From the NCBI GenBank assembly GCA_003194525.1, contig NBIV01000207.1:1-64000 (forward strand): a DNA stretch of 64,000 nucleotides. The letters run 5' to 3'. A program made the translations under genes and the position numbers. Each line of letters starts with the position of its first letter. Within the stretch, counting starts at the first letter, position 1. The notes under the pieces were generated by a model. It saw nothing but the letters and a program-made list of their open reading frames with translations, ran no database searches and had not been told where the DNA came from. Source of the stretch: Gracilariopsis chorda (lineage: Eukaryota > Rhodophyta > Florideophyceae > Gracilariales > Gracilariaceae). Positions 54,009 to 64,000 of this stretch are shown one piece after another.

Positions 54009-54960
54009 TGACTAAGAGCTCTGTCGAAGCACGGTATTGCTTGAAATAGGGTTATTTGTTGATTCAGTTAGATCGGGGTCAATGCAAGGAAGATGGTACA
54101 ATGCTGCTAGGGTGTCTATTGTTCTGGGTGGAACACAAACGGTTGGTAAAGTTTGAGCAGAGTTTCGGTTCTTCCACAAATGAACCTGCGTCAATACCTG
54201 AAGCATGAAAGCTATACTTATGACGAGCCTGGGGTTAGCAGTTCTACATATTACGTTCAGTAACCTTCCTCCTGCTAGTATTGTTATTGAGTGTCCATCT
54301 TAAAACACCCAGCGATGAATGTGGGGCTTCACTGCAATGGGTGTGGTGCCTGGGTATTTTCGGAAGCTTTCCAAATCGATTTTCCGATTGAAATGACCCA
54401 TGTTTCCCACTACGGCATTGTTATTTATCTTCAGCATGTGCTCCACACGGATTACCCTGCAACTTCTAGTAGCGGTTATAAATATGTCTACTTCAGGTAA
54501 AACTGTTTCTATGGTAGCAACCTGATACCCTTCTATTCCTCCCATGAGTGCTCGAACGGGGTCAGTTTCCGCGGCGAGACATCGTGCTTTGACTGTCTTC
54601 ATAGCTATAGCACAACCCATGCCGACGTCACCGAATCCACAGAAGAGAACTGTATTACCAGCAAGCATGAAGCCAAGTGCGCAGAAAAGGCCGTTTAGAA
54701 TGGAGTACTTGATCTTTGATCTTACTCTTCATAATGCAGTCATCTATGCTCATTACCGGGAATACCAAACTTCCATGGCTCACCCTTTTCCAAAGCCGAT
54801 GAACTCCAGAAGGGGTCTGCTCCCATAAACCCTCTACAGTTTGAGTCAACTTACGCCAATGAGCATGGTTTTGAAGATATTGCTCTCGAAGCATACTCTG
54901 TTATACGCGGCTCTCTTCATCTGGTTCAAGTCCCAACAGATCGGGCGGAGTGCCTATTCG
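54009..54960 (-). pseudogene. ahcY-like: S-adenosylhomocysteine hydrolase pseudogene (C-terminal two thirds)
   Basis: Minus strand: EQTPSGVHRLWKR and LVFPVMSIDDCIMKSK (54820-54720), frameshift near 54660, then TVLFCGFGDVGMGCA, the NAD-binding GxGxxG turn, ETDPVRALMGGIEGYQV, VVGNMGHFNRKID; a TAA at 54297-54299; then in the same frame DGHSITILAGGRLLN and MLQVLTQVHLWK, ending at 54012. These follow the normal enzyme in order; the N-terminal third is absent. The enzyme removes S-adenosylhomocysteine and is usually essential, so this is surely an extra, dead copy. The C-terminal residues differ from the usual ending. Confidence 0.88.
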
Positions 54961-56340
54961 ATCATAGCTTGTAACAACCACAGCACCCATCACTACCATC
55001 ACCCATTTTGAGTCTCTGGAAGCGCGATGTCGCGTGTAAGTGTGAGGTGCTTCGCTCTTGCAAGCTCTGCATACAGTTACAAGCTCCTGACAATTTCTTA
55101 CGTATCTAAGCAGGAGTCACGCTTACAAAGAGGTTCTTTATTGTCGTGAGCTACCTACCCAATCTATAAGTAAATATTGCGGCTACATTGTCCTGTAGCA
55201 ATGCGTTACTAAATTTGACGGTTCTCATGGCAGGTAATGTGTGGTGTCTTTGGGTACGTGGGTATCGTTCAGTGTATTTATTGCGTAAGTGTACAGGATT
55301 TGAATGTAAGAGTCTCTGCGAAGGTCACAGCCTAAGCCTCTTGCTTGGTGGGCTGTAACGGGCTGTAATGGGATTCGCGGTGAGACGTGGAGAGTGAGGG
55401 GTAGTGAAATTTGGCGCAGATAGCGTTTGCCCGTAACATGTGAGTGAGAGGCTCTGGCTTGTGACTTTACTTTGCCGTCGTCGTCTCACGACTTAAATAC
55501 TGATATTTTCCTGTACTGTTCTTCGACAATAACCACCAAAATATATCTGTTGCACCAACAGCAGTGTCAACAGCCATCACCGTATCTCCAAATCATGTCG
55601 CCCTCGCAACAATCGTCACAAACGGTGCCAATACGGCCATCGGCATTGCACAGCTATCTCAGCCATTTCTACTACCGCCGTAAATAATAACGCCACAAGA
55701 ACCAACGATACCAATGCTGTAAATACCGTCGTCAACACTGTGCAGCAGCAATCGTAACCAGTTTTACAGCCCTCGCTAGTAATCGCTCCACTAATACCAT
55801 TCGTATTACCGCTTTCGACGCTGCGCATCTACGATCTCCAGCCTACATACCACGGGCGGTATTGATGACGCAGCTACAACCATCATCATCACCGCAGCCA
55901 AAAACGCTATCGACACTACCGCTGACTCTTCCCTCTATTGCTTCCATCGCCTTTGTTGGCGTTGAAATCTTAAATCACGCCAGAGCTACAATCCAATGTT
56001 GATACCGGACGTACTCCTCTCAATACCGAAGTATCTATCACCGCTTACAGCTTCGTCAAGCAGCAGCTCTTCACATCTGCGATACTAGCCCCACCGCTTG
56101 CATAGTCGTCAACAATGCAATCATCGTCATCGGTTTCACTGCTAGCATCCGAGCCAAGTACGACCCCCCAAAGTTTCGTGTAATGCCTTGAATACCACGG
56201 TTATAACATCCATCGCCCCCATCCCCTCTATCTACTTTATTGCTTCCATCACTTAAATCACACCCACTTGAACAACAGAAAGATTATGGTGGCATCTGTT
56301 GAGGTGGTTGTTTCGCCATAGAAGTAATTAAATCTTGCAA
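54961..56340. other. low-complexity CAN/ACC-type region
   Basis: From about 55480 to 56280 the plus strand is dominated by imperfect CAN and ACC triplets (CCATCACC, CAACAGCC, AATACC), like a decayed trinucleotide repeat. A segment near 55930 (TCTATTGCTTCCATC...CTTAAATCACGCC) recurs near 56230 (TTTATTGCTTCCATC...CTTAAATCACACC), so at least one internal duplication is present. No maintained frame. Confidence 0.6.
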
Positions 56341-56349
56341 CTTTCATAT

Positions 56350-58767
56350 TGGAGATTGAATCAGTAGGGGGCGTAAGGGATTTGAACGATTGCGTTTGTC
56401 AACAACACATAAAAGCTTTGATCTTAGCTCAATAAATGAAGTTGACGGATGGATTTACGTCTGTGTTTACTTGTTTCATATTATAATACCGTGAAAGTCA
56501 CGTGAATGCTCAGAAGAACATTCCCTACCAGTTCCACTATGACATATATAAATGGAATCATTCTTGAAAGCAAAACAATTGGAACAAGTAAACTTTGACT
56601 TCTTCGTTGATTTGCAGCCTTCGCGCCGTCCTTGTTAAAGTGCCATGTATCGGTACCTTTACTTCTCTTACGCTTGCGACTGCCTTGCATCAACTGAATG
56701 CCAGTACCAGCTCTTTCCGGACCTGACTCGATATCATCCAAAATTTTGGTTGGTTCTGTCTATGAGGCCAGTTCTATACCAGGTATTATCGATCACATCA
56801 TATGCCAATTTCGTATAGAATGTATTGAGGTTGAGGTTAAATCGTCTTTCCTTAGCTGACTCGTATATATTCCACGCGTCAATCATCCACATTGCCAAAA
56901 GCGAGCAATTAAGACTGAAAGACCATTCCTTAACTTCTAGTTTCTTCTCAAGTTTGAGGTCTACTTGGCCGCACCGATAGCTCTGATCAATCATCGATCA
57001 GCATTCAATTCTTTGCATACTTCACGAATAAGTGTTTAAATATCCACTGTCTTGGTGAGGTTGTTAACTTTCCTCCAACGTTCTCTTAAGATTGAATTAG
57101 CTAGATTTGTGGTTCCAAAAGTAGATATACCTTCGATCTCTGTCCACCCTTAAAACTGCCCTGAGATTCATGTTAACTGAGTTTCGCTTTGATAGAAGTG
57201 TAAACTGCTCTCCACTTTGAGCAAGTGTCAATTCTGACTAATGTTTCATAGGAAATTCTCTAATACCAGTGTTCACAACCCCAATAAACCTTAACCTCTT
57301 TTGCAATAGAGAAGTCGCAGTTTGGCCAGACGCAAAAAATGAATCGGCGCAAACAGCTCTTTCAGTTCCAAACTAAGGCTCAACCAGTCGTAGAAGAAAA
57401 GCAGGTCCATGCAGATGGTTCGCAGAGAACTAAGATTGTGAGTTGTTTTCTGAACCCATTTTGAGTACAAATTTCATCATAATACCACTTTCTCCGCAAC
57501 AATCGGATTTCATCTCACATCCGTTTTCTGGTTTGCGATCCACTTCTGTGTAATGCGGGAGGTCAACGTCAACCCAGTCCCCACCAAGCCTGTACCGACG
57601 TGACATGATTTCTTCACCACATAAAGAGTGAGACGGAGTGACGAATGTTCGGCGTTGGTCGTTTATTGCTTTCACAAAATCCATCACAAGATTCCAGCGA
57701 GCAGCTCCACCTTCTTCATGCTTTCCATCTCCGCTAAAGACAATGCATCTTCTAATAATCTCAAATCTGTTCCTGTTCATACTTTTTCTAAGGTCCAAAG
57801 ATGTTAAATACCGATACCGAGGCTTTTAACTCCACAAATCATGCCTGTCTGAGAACTCTAATTCAGTCATCAAAACGAGAATGCCGAAGGAGTATAGAAT
57901 CTCTCCTCCAGTAGTCCTAGAAGAACCTTTGCGGCTAAGAATATCATTAATTCTATTCACAATCGCTTTCAGATAGGTGTTTGGAAACACACACATAACG
58001 CAGTCCAAGGGCATGAGATTATTCGGAGCGTTACGGGCGGTGATGTAATATCCAGCCGAGCCGATGACTCTCTATTGATTTAATTGCACAAATCCATTCA
58101 ACGGTGTCGAAAAATAAGAAATCGTCCACTTCCGGCAATGGAAGTCCACTGATTCGTCGCCTGTAACTTGAAAAGCTGTGAAATTTCCGTTCTGTAAAGG
58201 TAGAGCAGCGTTACTTTCTGTTACGATCGAATCGCCATTGCTCGGGTCGTTGGCAGTGTTTTCTTCATTAAAATTCTAGTGCTGCCTCCCAGAAGTTCGG
58301 TTTGGTCCTTTAGGTTGGCAACAAAATTGCCCTCTTTAACTTTGCATAGAAGCAAAGTACACTGTTTTGTTTGGCCTGGTAACTCAAACAAACAAGTGAT
58401 CATTGACCGATTTCGGTTGTTTACCCTAACAGTTTCCACGTTTGTGACAGTAACATTGATCATAGTGGTCTTCCAAAGAGAACAGAAAAATCCTCTTCAG
58501 TTCGGAACTGAGGTCACAAATCGAGCATGTGTTTGGACACGGCTGCTGACCTTACGGCGCATATCAGATACAGTTGTCATTGTGCTGGTTTTCTGGAAAT
58601 TGACGACGTTGAAGTGGTTGAATGTAAACTTTATGAAAGTATGGACTGGAACTTGAGCTCTGCAGAAGTAGAAAAGACTTCAAATTACGTAGTGGACTAA
58701 GAATTTCGAAAGAATAACCTTGTTTACAAAATTTGTGAGGCAATCAATTTTGAGCCCATATGAGGTC
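56350..58767 (-). mobile_element. piggyBac-like element 1, decayed
   Basis: Its 5' end carries GACCTCATATGGGCTCA (minus strand, 58767-58751), matching the palindrome of copy 3 (14391) and lying 187 bases from the ATG. The 3' end is not certain; a degenerate CTTTCATATTGGAG at 56341-56354 could be the partner palindrome. Confidence 0.65.
56480..58580 (-). pseudogene. piggyBac-like transposase pseudogene, most complete of three
   Basis: ATG at 58580; MTTVSDMRRKVSSRV parallels MAPSTDLRRTAGTIV of copy 3. N-terminal domain continues with an in-frame TGA and VNNRNRSMITCLFELPGQ. The DDE_Tnp_1_7 domain includes MPLDCVMCVFPNTYL, EILYSFGILVLMTELEF, MNRNRFEIIRRCIVF, WNLVMDFVKAIN, PSHSLCGEEIMSRRY (Glu at the first catalytic Asp), RAVCADSFFASG (second Asp), VDLKLEKKLEVKEWSF. 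The C-terminus is a zinc cluster, CSNCFAFKNDSIYICHSGTG then CSSEH (56560-56490). Several frame shifts. Confidence 0.87.
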
Positions 58768-58779
58768 ATTGGTAGAATA

Positions 58780-60340
58780 CACACAAGCCTGTAATGTAGG
58801 CTAGGGCTGAATCTACATGTACTAACAAACGAAGGATCTTACGCAATGCGCGTGAGAAGTTCACGCTCGTTCAGCGAGTGGCGCTGCCCAGGGGACCGCC
58901 TCCAGAGCCCCACAAGGCCAGCTTTCAAGAAGCAAATCAAACGCGTGAGTTCATCCCCCCACGGCGCTCAGCGCACACCGTAGCCAACCAAACTGCACCA
59001 AGTACAACTCTGCAAACTTCGAAACGCGCGCGATTTTCTACGTTGAACATGACCATGGCGCACGACCGCCTCACTGCATCTGCTACACGCGCGCCGCAGC
59101 AAGCGCACCTCCGTCAGCCTGCGCAACGCTATCATCGTCGGCACCTTCTTCTTCGCGTCGTTTTGTGCTCCTCCTCAACAACCCTTGCAGTTTCTGACTT
59201 ACGAGTGTGGTTGATATCTGGCTTAAGTTGCGTACTTTGTCTGGTGGATCTCGAACGGCTTGCCGCCCACGCCAAAAATCAGCAACCGCCGCTCACAATA
59301 ACGGTTTTTTAAATACCTTTACTCTTTTTTCCTCCTGCACCGTATCCTTTGTAACGTAACGACCGTTTCCTGCCTGTTTCTGCTCTTTCTGTCACAGCAC
59401 TTTTGCTTGCACCCGCCTGCGCCGGTTGAAGAACCGCCCTTTGTTGTCTCCGCCTACGCCTTCGCATGCAGTCCACTGCGGTTTCCACCGACGCCCCTGC
59501 CCACAGCACTTACGTTACGGCTGCGCAAGCGCGTCTTGTTGTATAAACTGCGTGCCATGGAGGAGACTGCCCTTCACGTAGTCGCAGCATGTCCCCCACT
59601 GCGTTATCCGCCAAGCCATTGTTGAGGCCGAGAGTGTGCGCGGCACATTCCAAAGCGACAAGATTTTGTGAAGGTTGCAGGTGCGCTTGGAACAGGACAC
59701 ATCCAAGGCCTAAAAGAGCGGAGGTCACCTTCGTCTTAAGCCTCACTCGGCCGCAGTAAAACATTTCCGCCGTGACGCCTACTTTGAGGCGCCCAAATCT
59801 GGTCTCAAGAACATGGAACGCTCCTCTCGCACTTTCCTATACCACGTGAGTTTTGAGCAAGACGAAGGTGACCAAAACGGCGTCCCCACTGACACACCGT
59901 CTGTGACACAGATCTTTCTTCTATCGACGCAAACTATTGCGCCCATCAGCTTATCGTCCTGACCCTGCTCTTTCGGTCCGGTTCTTAATCTTTCTGTTCA
60001 ATATATTGCGCGTTTTGCTTGCTTTTCGTCTCCGTCTTACCGAGGAAGATTGTTTCAAGGAAGAAGAAAAGGGAGGAATTTTGAATGGGTCGCAAAGAAG
60101 ACGAAAGGGAATGGGCAAGTAGCAAAGAAGAGTTGGGTTTATTTATCGATGATTTTAAGGCCCTTGTCAATGGCCTGATATATGAGAGTCCTAAGACTTT
60201 GTGTATTGGTCATGGAGGTGCTGGTTTGTGAAATGGATGTTGTTAGGGGTTCAGATTTTTAAGAAAAAGGCAGTTGTTCTTGGGGAGGCGCAGAATGAGA
60301 ATGATTATGTTTCTTGGTTTCACTTGTTTCTATTGAACCT
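58780..60340. other. unassigned GC-richer stretch
   Basis: Locally GC-rich with fortuitously open frames on both strands (plus 58878-59312, minus 59764-59510). Residue composition is arbitrary (Ala/Pro/Arg) and no domain is seen. A run at about 60040-60120 is purine-rich. No gene is supported. Confidence 0.4.
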
Positions 60341-60344
60341 CGTT

Positions 60345-60870
60345 TTAGTTTTTGGTGCTTTGTGAGCCCAATGTTTGGGTTGTTAACTGTTTCCAGGCGG
60401 GCATCTTGGCTTCTATTTTGTCCATCAAGGATGTTTGTGACGTGGTGAAGTAGTTGGAAAACGCTTCAATATGAACGGACCAGCATATGACCTTTGGAGA
60501 GAACTTCAACGGCGTTTTGCAGCAGTTCATTCAGGCTTTTCATGGGAATGGGACCTAAAGAAGAAGCTGACCGATGCATTGTGTCGTGCATTGCTTTCCC
60601 GTCCGCCCACGACAGATATTTTTTGACCTCGGCATCAATTTCCTCTCAATGTCTGTTGGGTCAACAGCGAGGGTTTGTGAGGAGCGTTGATTTCCTGCTT
60701 TGACATTACGAATGAGGTTCTCCGCGTGGGTTCTGGCTATGGTTCTTCGCAATTGAGTGAGGTAGTTCGGTGATAATTCTTCCGGGTTATTCTTCCAGTA
60801 TGGTTTAAAGGAGAGTTCAAACGGCATACGAATGCCGATAATGTCGTTGAAAACGGGAGATCGAATGACT
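60345..60870 (-). pseudogene. unidentified protein remnant
   Basis: Coding-like text in three frames: MPFELSFKPYWKNNPEEL and YLTQLRRTIARTHAENLI (60827-60700), then IDAEVKKYLSWADGKAM, HRSASSLGPIPMKSLNELL and HHVTNILDGQNRSQDA to 60345. It is helical and charged; a Gag-like or host origin are both possible. No family recognised. Confidence 0.4.
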
Positions 60871-60893
60871 AGCTCTGGAAATACTACGGCACA

Positions 60894-61349
60894 TCAATTG
60901 ATATGGCGACAAGGAAATTCTTTTATAGGGTGCTGCAAACACGAATAGGCCTCGATGATAGTCTCTGAGCTCGTTGATGGGCTGCTCAGCTTTGCCACAT
61001 AAACTAAGGAATTTATATGGTAATTATCGTCTCCCTCCGAGACTCTTGGGTTCAAGTTCCTACCGCGCCAAATCACAATAAAAACTACTGCTTGTGGAAT
61101 ACTTTCTTCACTTTTTATCCTCATGTGAGACCACTCTGTCGCGTGCACTGCCTTTATCGTGACGTCAAAAACTGCAAAAGTTCTCGACGGCTTCACGCTT
61201 TTCTCAACGAATTTGAACAAACAAAAAGACGTGTAATCCGGAATTATATTATGCAGTACGTTTCTGGGTGCTGGCAACTGGCAGGTTGATATCTTCCGTA
61301 GAGTAGGGCTTTGGGGTTTCAGAGCTTTCCTTCGCACATTGCTTCGCAT
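60894..61349 (-). CDS. unidentified 151-residue frame
   Basis: Uninterrupted, basic N-terminus and mixed composition, with no motif recognised. It sits just 3' of the MULE remnant on the same strand and may be chance or the 3' region of that element. Confidence 0.25.
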   Translation of the reverse strand: MRSNVRRKALKPQSPTLRKISTCQLPAPRNVLHNIIPDYTSFCLFKFVEKSVKPSRTFAVFDVTIKAVHATEWSHMRIKSEESIPQAVVFIVIWRGRNLNPRVSEGDDNYHINSLVYVAKLSSPSTSSETIIEAYSCLQHPIKEFPCRHIN

Positions 61350-61366
61350 CTGGTTTCACCTCTAAG

Positions 61367-62841
61367 CTAATGCATATACCTCTGACGGTATCTTCTAGAG
61401 AGGAACCACACTACGTAGAATATGTTGACGGTAAACTGAGTTGGAGCTTTCTGTGTACCCAGATCCTTGGAAAAGGAACCAGTGGGGTCCGGATTCATTG
61501 CGGTATAAAGAAATGACCATTTACATGTGGTACAAGAACTTACACGAAGGAGGCGGACCATGCTGAAAGTTGTAAAAGTATTTCCGTGCAAGTTGCTCAC
61601 GTCGCGAAAGGAAGCTCTGCTAAGAACTAGACCTTCGAAGTTTGAATAGGTCATCAGAAACGTCCTTAGTCCATTGCTTTCGACCAATTTTTGTGCACCA
61701 GGAAGCACTGTTGCGAGCCTGATTTTGGTCTAAGTGCCATTCATCGAGAGCTATGTAAGAAAGAGGAAACACTTTCTTCGCAGCGTTTATACAAGCAACC
61801 CTCTGATTCAAGGCAATCATTGAAGGAGAAACAAGATGGCTGTCTGAAACTCTCTTAGTATCCGAATGAAACACTCCTCTGTCTCAAACGAAACGAATCC
61901 CATGAAAAACGTCATGACGTCTCCATCGTTTGATCTCCCATTAATTGTTAGGAGCGGGAAACCAAATCTGTTCGAGATAGCTTTGCAGTCAATGCCTATG
62001 CCTGGGACGAAACTTTATCTAACATAATCTTTGAGCCATTCTGCGTATGTCTAAGACGCGGAATCCATTCTTACTTTTGCATCAACGTTGAAGCAGACCC
62101 TATTGTCACTGTTCGCATCACGAATGGACATGAGAACTTTACAGATCAGCATACATTCGCGTTGCTTTGGTGCCTGAAAAGCAGATGTGTAGGCAAGCCT
62201 ATTACGCAAAGCTTTCGTGTTGATAGGGATTTGATATTTCTTTTCCAGGAAAACGACGATATCTCTGAGCTGTATATGTAGATCTGCTTTCATTTCAAGA
62301 GCTTTTTCCAGAAGCTTTGGTAACAAGTGAGTTACCATATTCTTCAAGTTTGGACCGTGATTATGACACCCATCTCTCATTTCGCACAGATAAACTTTCA
62401 CCATTTCGTCAGACCCACTTCGTCTCGAAACACCAATTCTTGTCCTTATGATGCTAAGAAAAGGACTCTTTGGGTCCCTTTTGTTCTCCACGCATCTCAG
62501 ATATGCCTTCTTCAAAATTCTCTCCCCCTCAACAACACAAACATCAATGCCATTATCGCATATACTTTTACGATGTATGGAGTGGCTATTCCGAAGAGTT
62601 GGGTTATCGTAATCAGAGTCTTAGGCAAGAATATCATAACCGAAACAGTCGCCGATAAACAAATCTCTTTCAACACGCGTAGACCTCCAGCGTTCTCCTG
62701 AACCGTAGATATAAACGACTGAACAGCCTCACAGAAGAGCGTTTCGGTGTCACCAGAATCTACAAAATCTTCCCACTCTGCTGTGCCGTCTTCTTTTACT
62801 GAATCATCTGAATGCTCTATTGTTCTGTCACTTTTTTCCAA
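61367..62841 (-). pseudogene. MULE (Mutator-like) transposase pseudogene
   Basis: From the right: acidic N-terminal text (62841-62700); LKKAYLRCVENKRDPKSPF and VYLCEMRDGCHNHGPNLKN (62515-62310), a FAR1/WRKY-GCM1-type zinc domain ending in HNH; helices to 62051; then in mixed frames LLTINGRSNDGDVMTFF and MGFVSFETEECF (about 61950-61870), and AAKKVFPLSYIALDEWHLDQNQARN-type text, the MULE domain motif with FP..(C)xWHL..N, at about 61790-61715; C-terminal text to 61367. Stops and shifts throughout; the catalytic Asp residues cannot all be placed. Confidence 0.72.
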
Positions 62842-64000
62842 ATTCTCTGTGCCAATCGTCCTGGTTTCTTCATTAACGGGGTATAATGTATTGGAAAGCT
62901 CTTTGAACTCTACAGAGACTTTCCGCTCTTCATTTGATTCCGTACTAAACCTGCCATCATTGAGATTGGCATTTTCCCACCCTCATTCTCTCCTTCAAGT
63001 GATATTTTGGTCTTCGCACTACTTGAAGCAAGTGAAGCTATCGTTCCCTTCTTTCTCATATTAAAAGGTATTAGTGTCCTTTCTAACATATGCCAAAGTT
63101 CAGAGAAGCCCTCCACATTCCTGTCCTGTTTTGATAAATTCAAATGGCTACGGATAGAGCCCAATACCGTATTGTACCTCTCAATGCTCAGATCATCACA
63201 TCTTGGTTCTATTTCATGGCTATGAGAACCAGAATACGACATAGACCACTGCTTCCCAGCTACCGGCAGCTTTGCGATAATACAGCTTCGACAAGACAGT
63301 TGAGGTTTGTGTCTTATGCATCGAAAGCGAGCCGTGACTAGTGTTGTCTATAGCACACAGCTCCAAGAGATTACACGAAATCGATGGACTCCATAATTCT
63401 GCCCAGCAGGGCTGAGCTTGTAAATGAAGTATGACAGATCTGAAACCCTGTTGCAGCGATGATCAACGCTGTTGTCAGTATTACAAGTTTACCTCAGTTA
63501 TGTGGATGATTTTATGTCAATTTGTCTGGCTGTTCGGCCATATTAGTTGAGATTTGCTACAGAACAATTGAGTTCTTGGATAAACTCCTTAGCAACAAAT
63601 TTAGTGTCAACAAACCTAATACGTCTGCTATGATGGAACGCGGACGAATCCTTCTTAGGTTCTTTGCTGTAACAAATACCTCACTTGTTCAAAACCCTTC
63701 TCAGTTTTTCCGCACGCTCTTGTCACTTACCCGCTGTTGCTAAAAGACTTCTTTCCATTCCATTAAATCCACTCAAAACCAAATCGTTCACCGTTAATTC
63801 TGCTTCTGGCTGAGAGAGTTTGAAGTCATTTCCTGAATCAGCTTTCATGAAGATACTCTGGTTCTGTTTTTTCAGCCTTTGCATAACACGATCTTTCTAG
63901 CTCTCATATTGAAGAATGACCATGTTTCCTTCAGAGACGTTGCCCCTACAGTTCTTCTCTGAGGCAAGGATTATTTTCAGCACGTAAGGCTTTGCAGACC
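62842..64000. other. unassigned right end, weak minus-strand coding signal
   Basis: Minus frame 63242-62910 (110 residues, charged, Ser/Lys-rich) may belong to the MULE N-terminus. Minus text at about 63860-63580 (DFKLSQPEAELTVNDLVL, GMERSLLATA) is coding-like but unrecognised and broken. Nothing else is seen. Confidence 0.35.

Noticed and set aside
52706..54299. Alternative genetic code with reassigned stops
   Set aside because: TAA, TAG and TGA all interrupt frames, at positions without a consistent expected amino acid, and frameshifts accompany them; this is pseudogene decay.
58878..59312. A host gene in the GC-rich stretch
   Set aside because: The 144-residue product is Arg/Ala/Pro-rich without a domain, and frames are open on both strands.

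Overview
This is a eukaryotic, transposon-dominated window. It contains Ty3/gypsy with a chromodomain, Ty1/copia, a LINE, three piggyBac-like copies, a pogo-like transposase, a MULE, a Crypton-type tyrosine recombinase and a transposase fused to a PD-(D/E)XK nuclease. I found no bacterial-style operon, rRNA or tRNA gene. The transposon mix and short, apparently intron-poor gene remnants recall red algae or oomycetes, but this is inference and I cannot name a species. Almost every reading frame is broken by stops or frameshifts, so the window is best read as nested transposon remnants with one small island of host-like gene fragments at about 52.3-55.0 kb.

Layout. 1-6.4 kb: minus-strand gypsy element cut by the left edge, the best preserved element here (integrase, RNase H, RT, protease, gag, primer binding site, LTR). 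7.4-12.2 kb: an older plus-strand gypsy. 13.3-13.8 kb: an unassigned Cys/His protein. 14.4-15.2 kb: truncated piggyBac. 15.2-17.5 kb: minus-strand LINE (ORF1 and start of ORF2). 19.7-21.1 kb: gypsy integrase remnant. 21.5-25.5 kb: minus-strand copia. 25.5-33 kb: scattered retroelement debris. 33.2-36.4 kb: complete-length piggyBac pseudogene. 36.6-38.1 kb: pogo-like. 38.9-41.8 kb: transposase-nuclease fusion. 41.8-43.7 kb: second copy of the gypsy LTR plus a chromodomain. 45-46.9 kb: gag-like remnant with strong strand skew. 47.5-48.9 kb: tandem array whose unit folds into three hairpins. 49-51.5 kb: Crypton-type recombinase and a divergent GCR1_C-like reading frame. 52.3-55 kb: RING protein, membrane acyltransferase and S-adenosylhomocysteine hydrolase remnants. 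56.4-58.8 kb: third piggyBac. 60.3-62.9 kb: MULE and unidentified remnants.

Most striking signal: the 1-6.4 kb retrotransposon is studded from end to end, through gag, RT and LTR, with short perfect hairpins (stems 4-6 bp, loops 2-7 nt) spaced roughly 18-25 bp apart. The related LTR at 41.8 kb keeps several stems while loops change, and one stem shows a compensatory base-pair replacement. This is not explained by coding and I know of no description of it. The older gypsy, copia and DNA transposons nearby do not show it.
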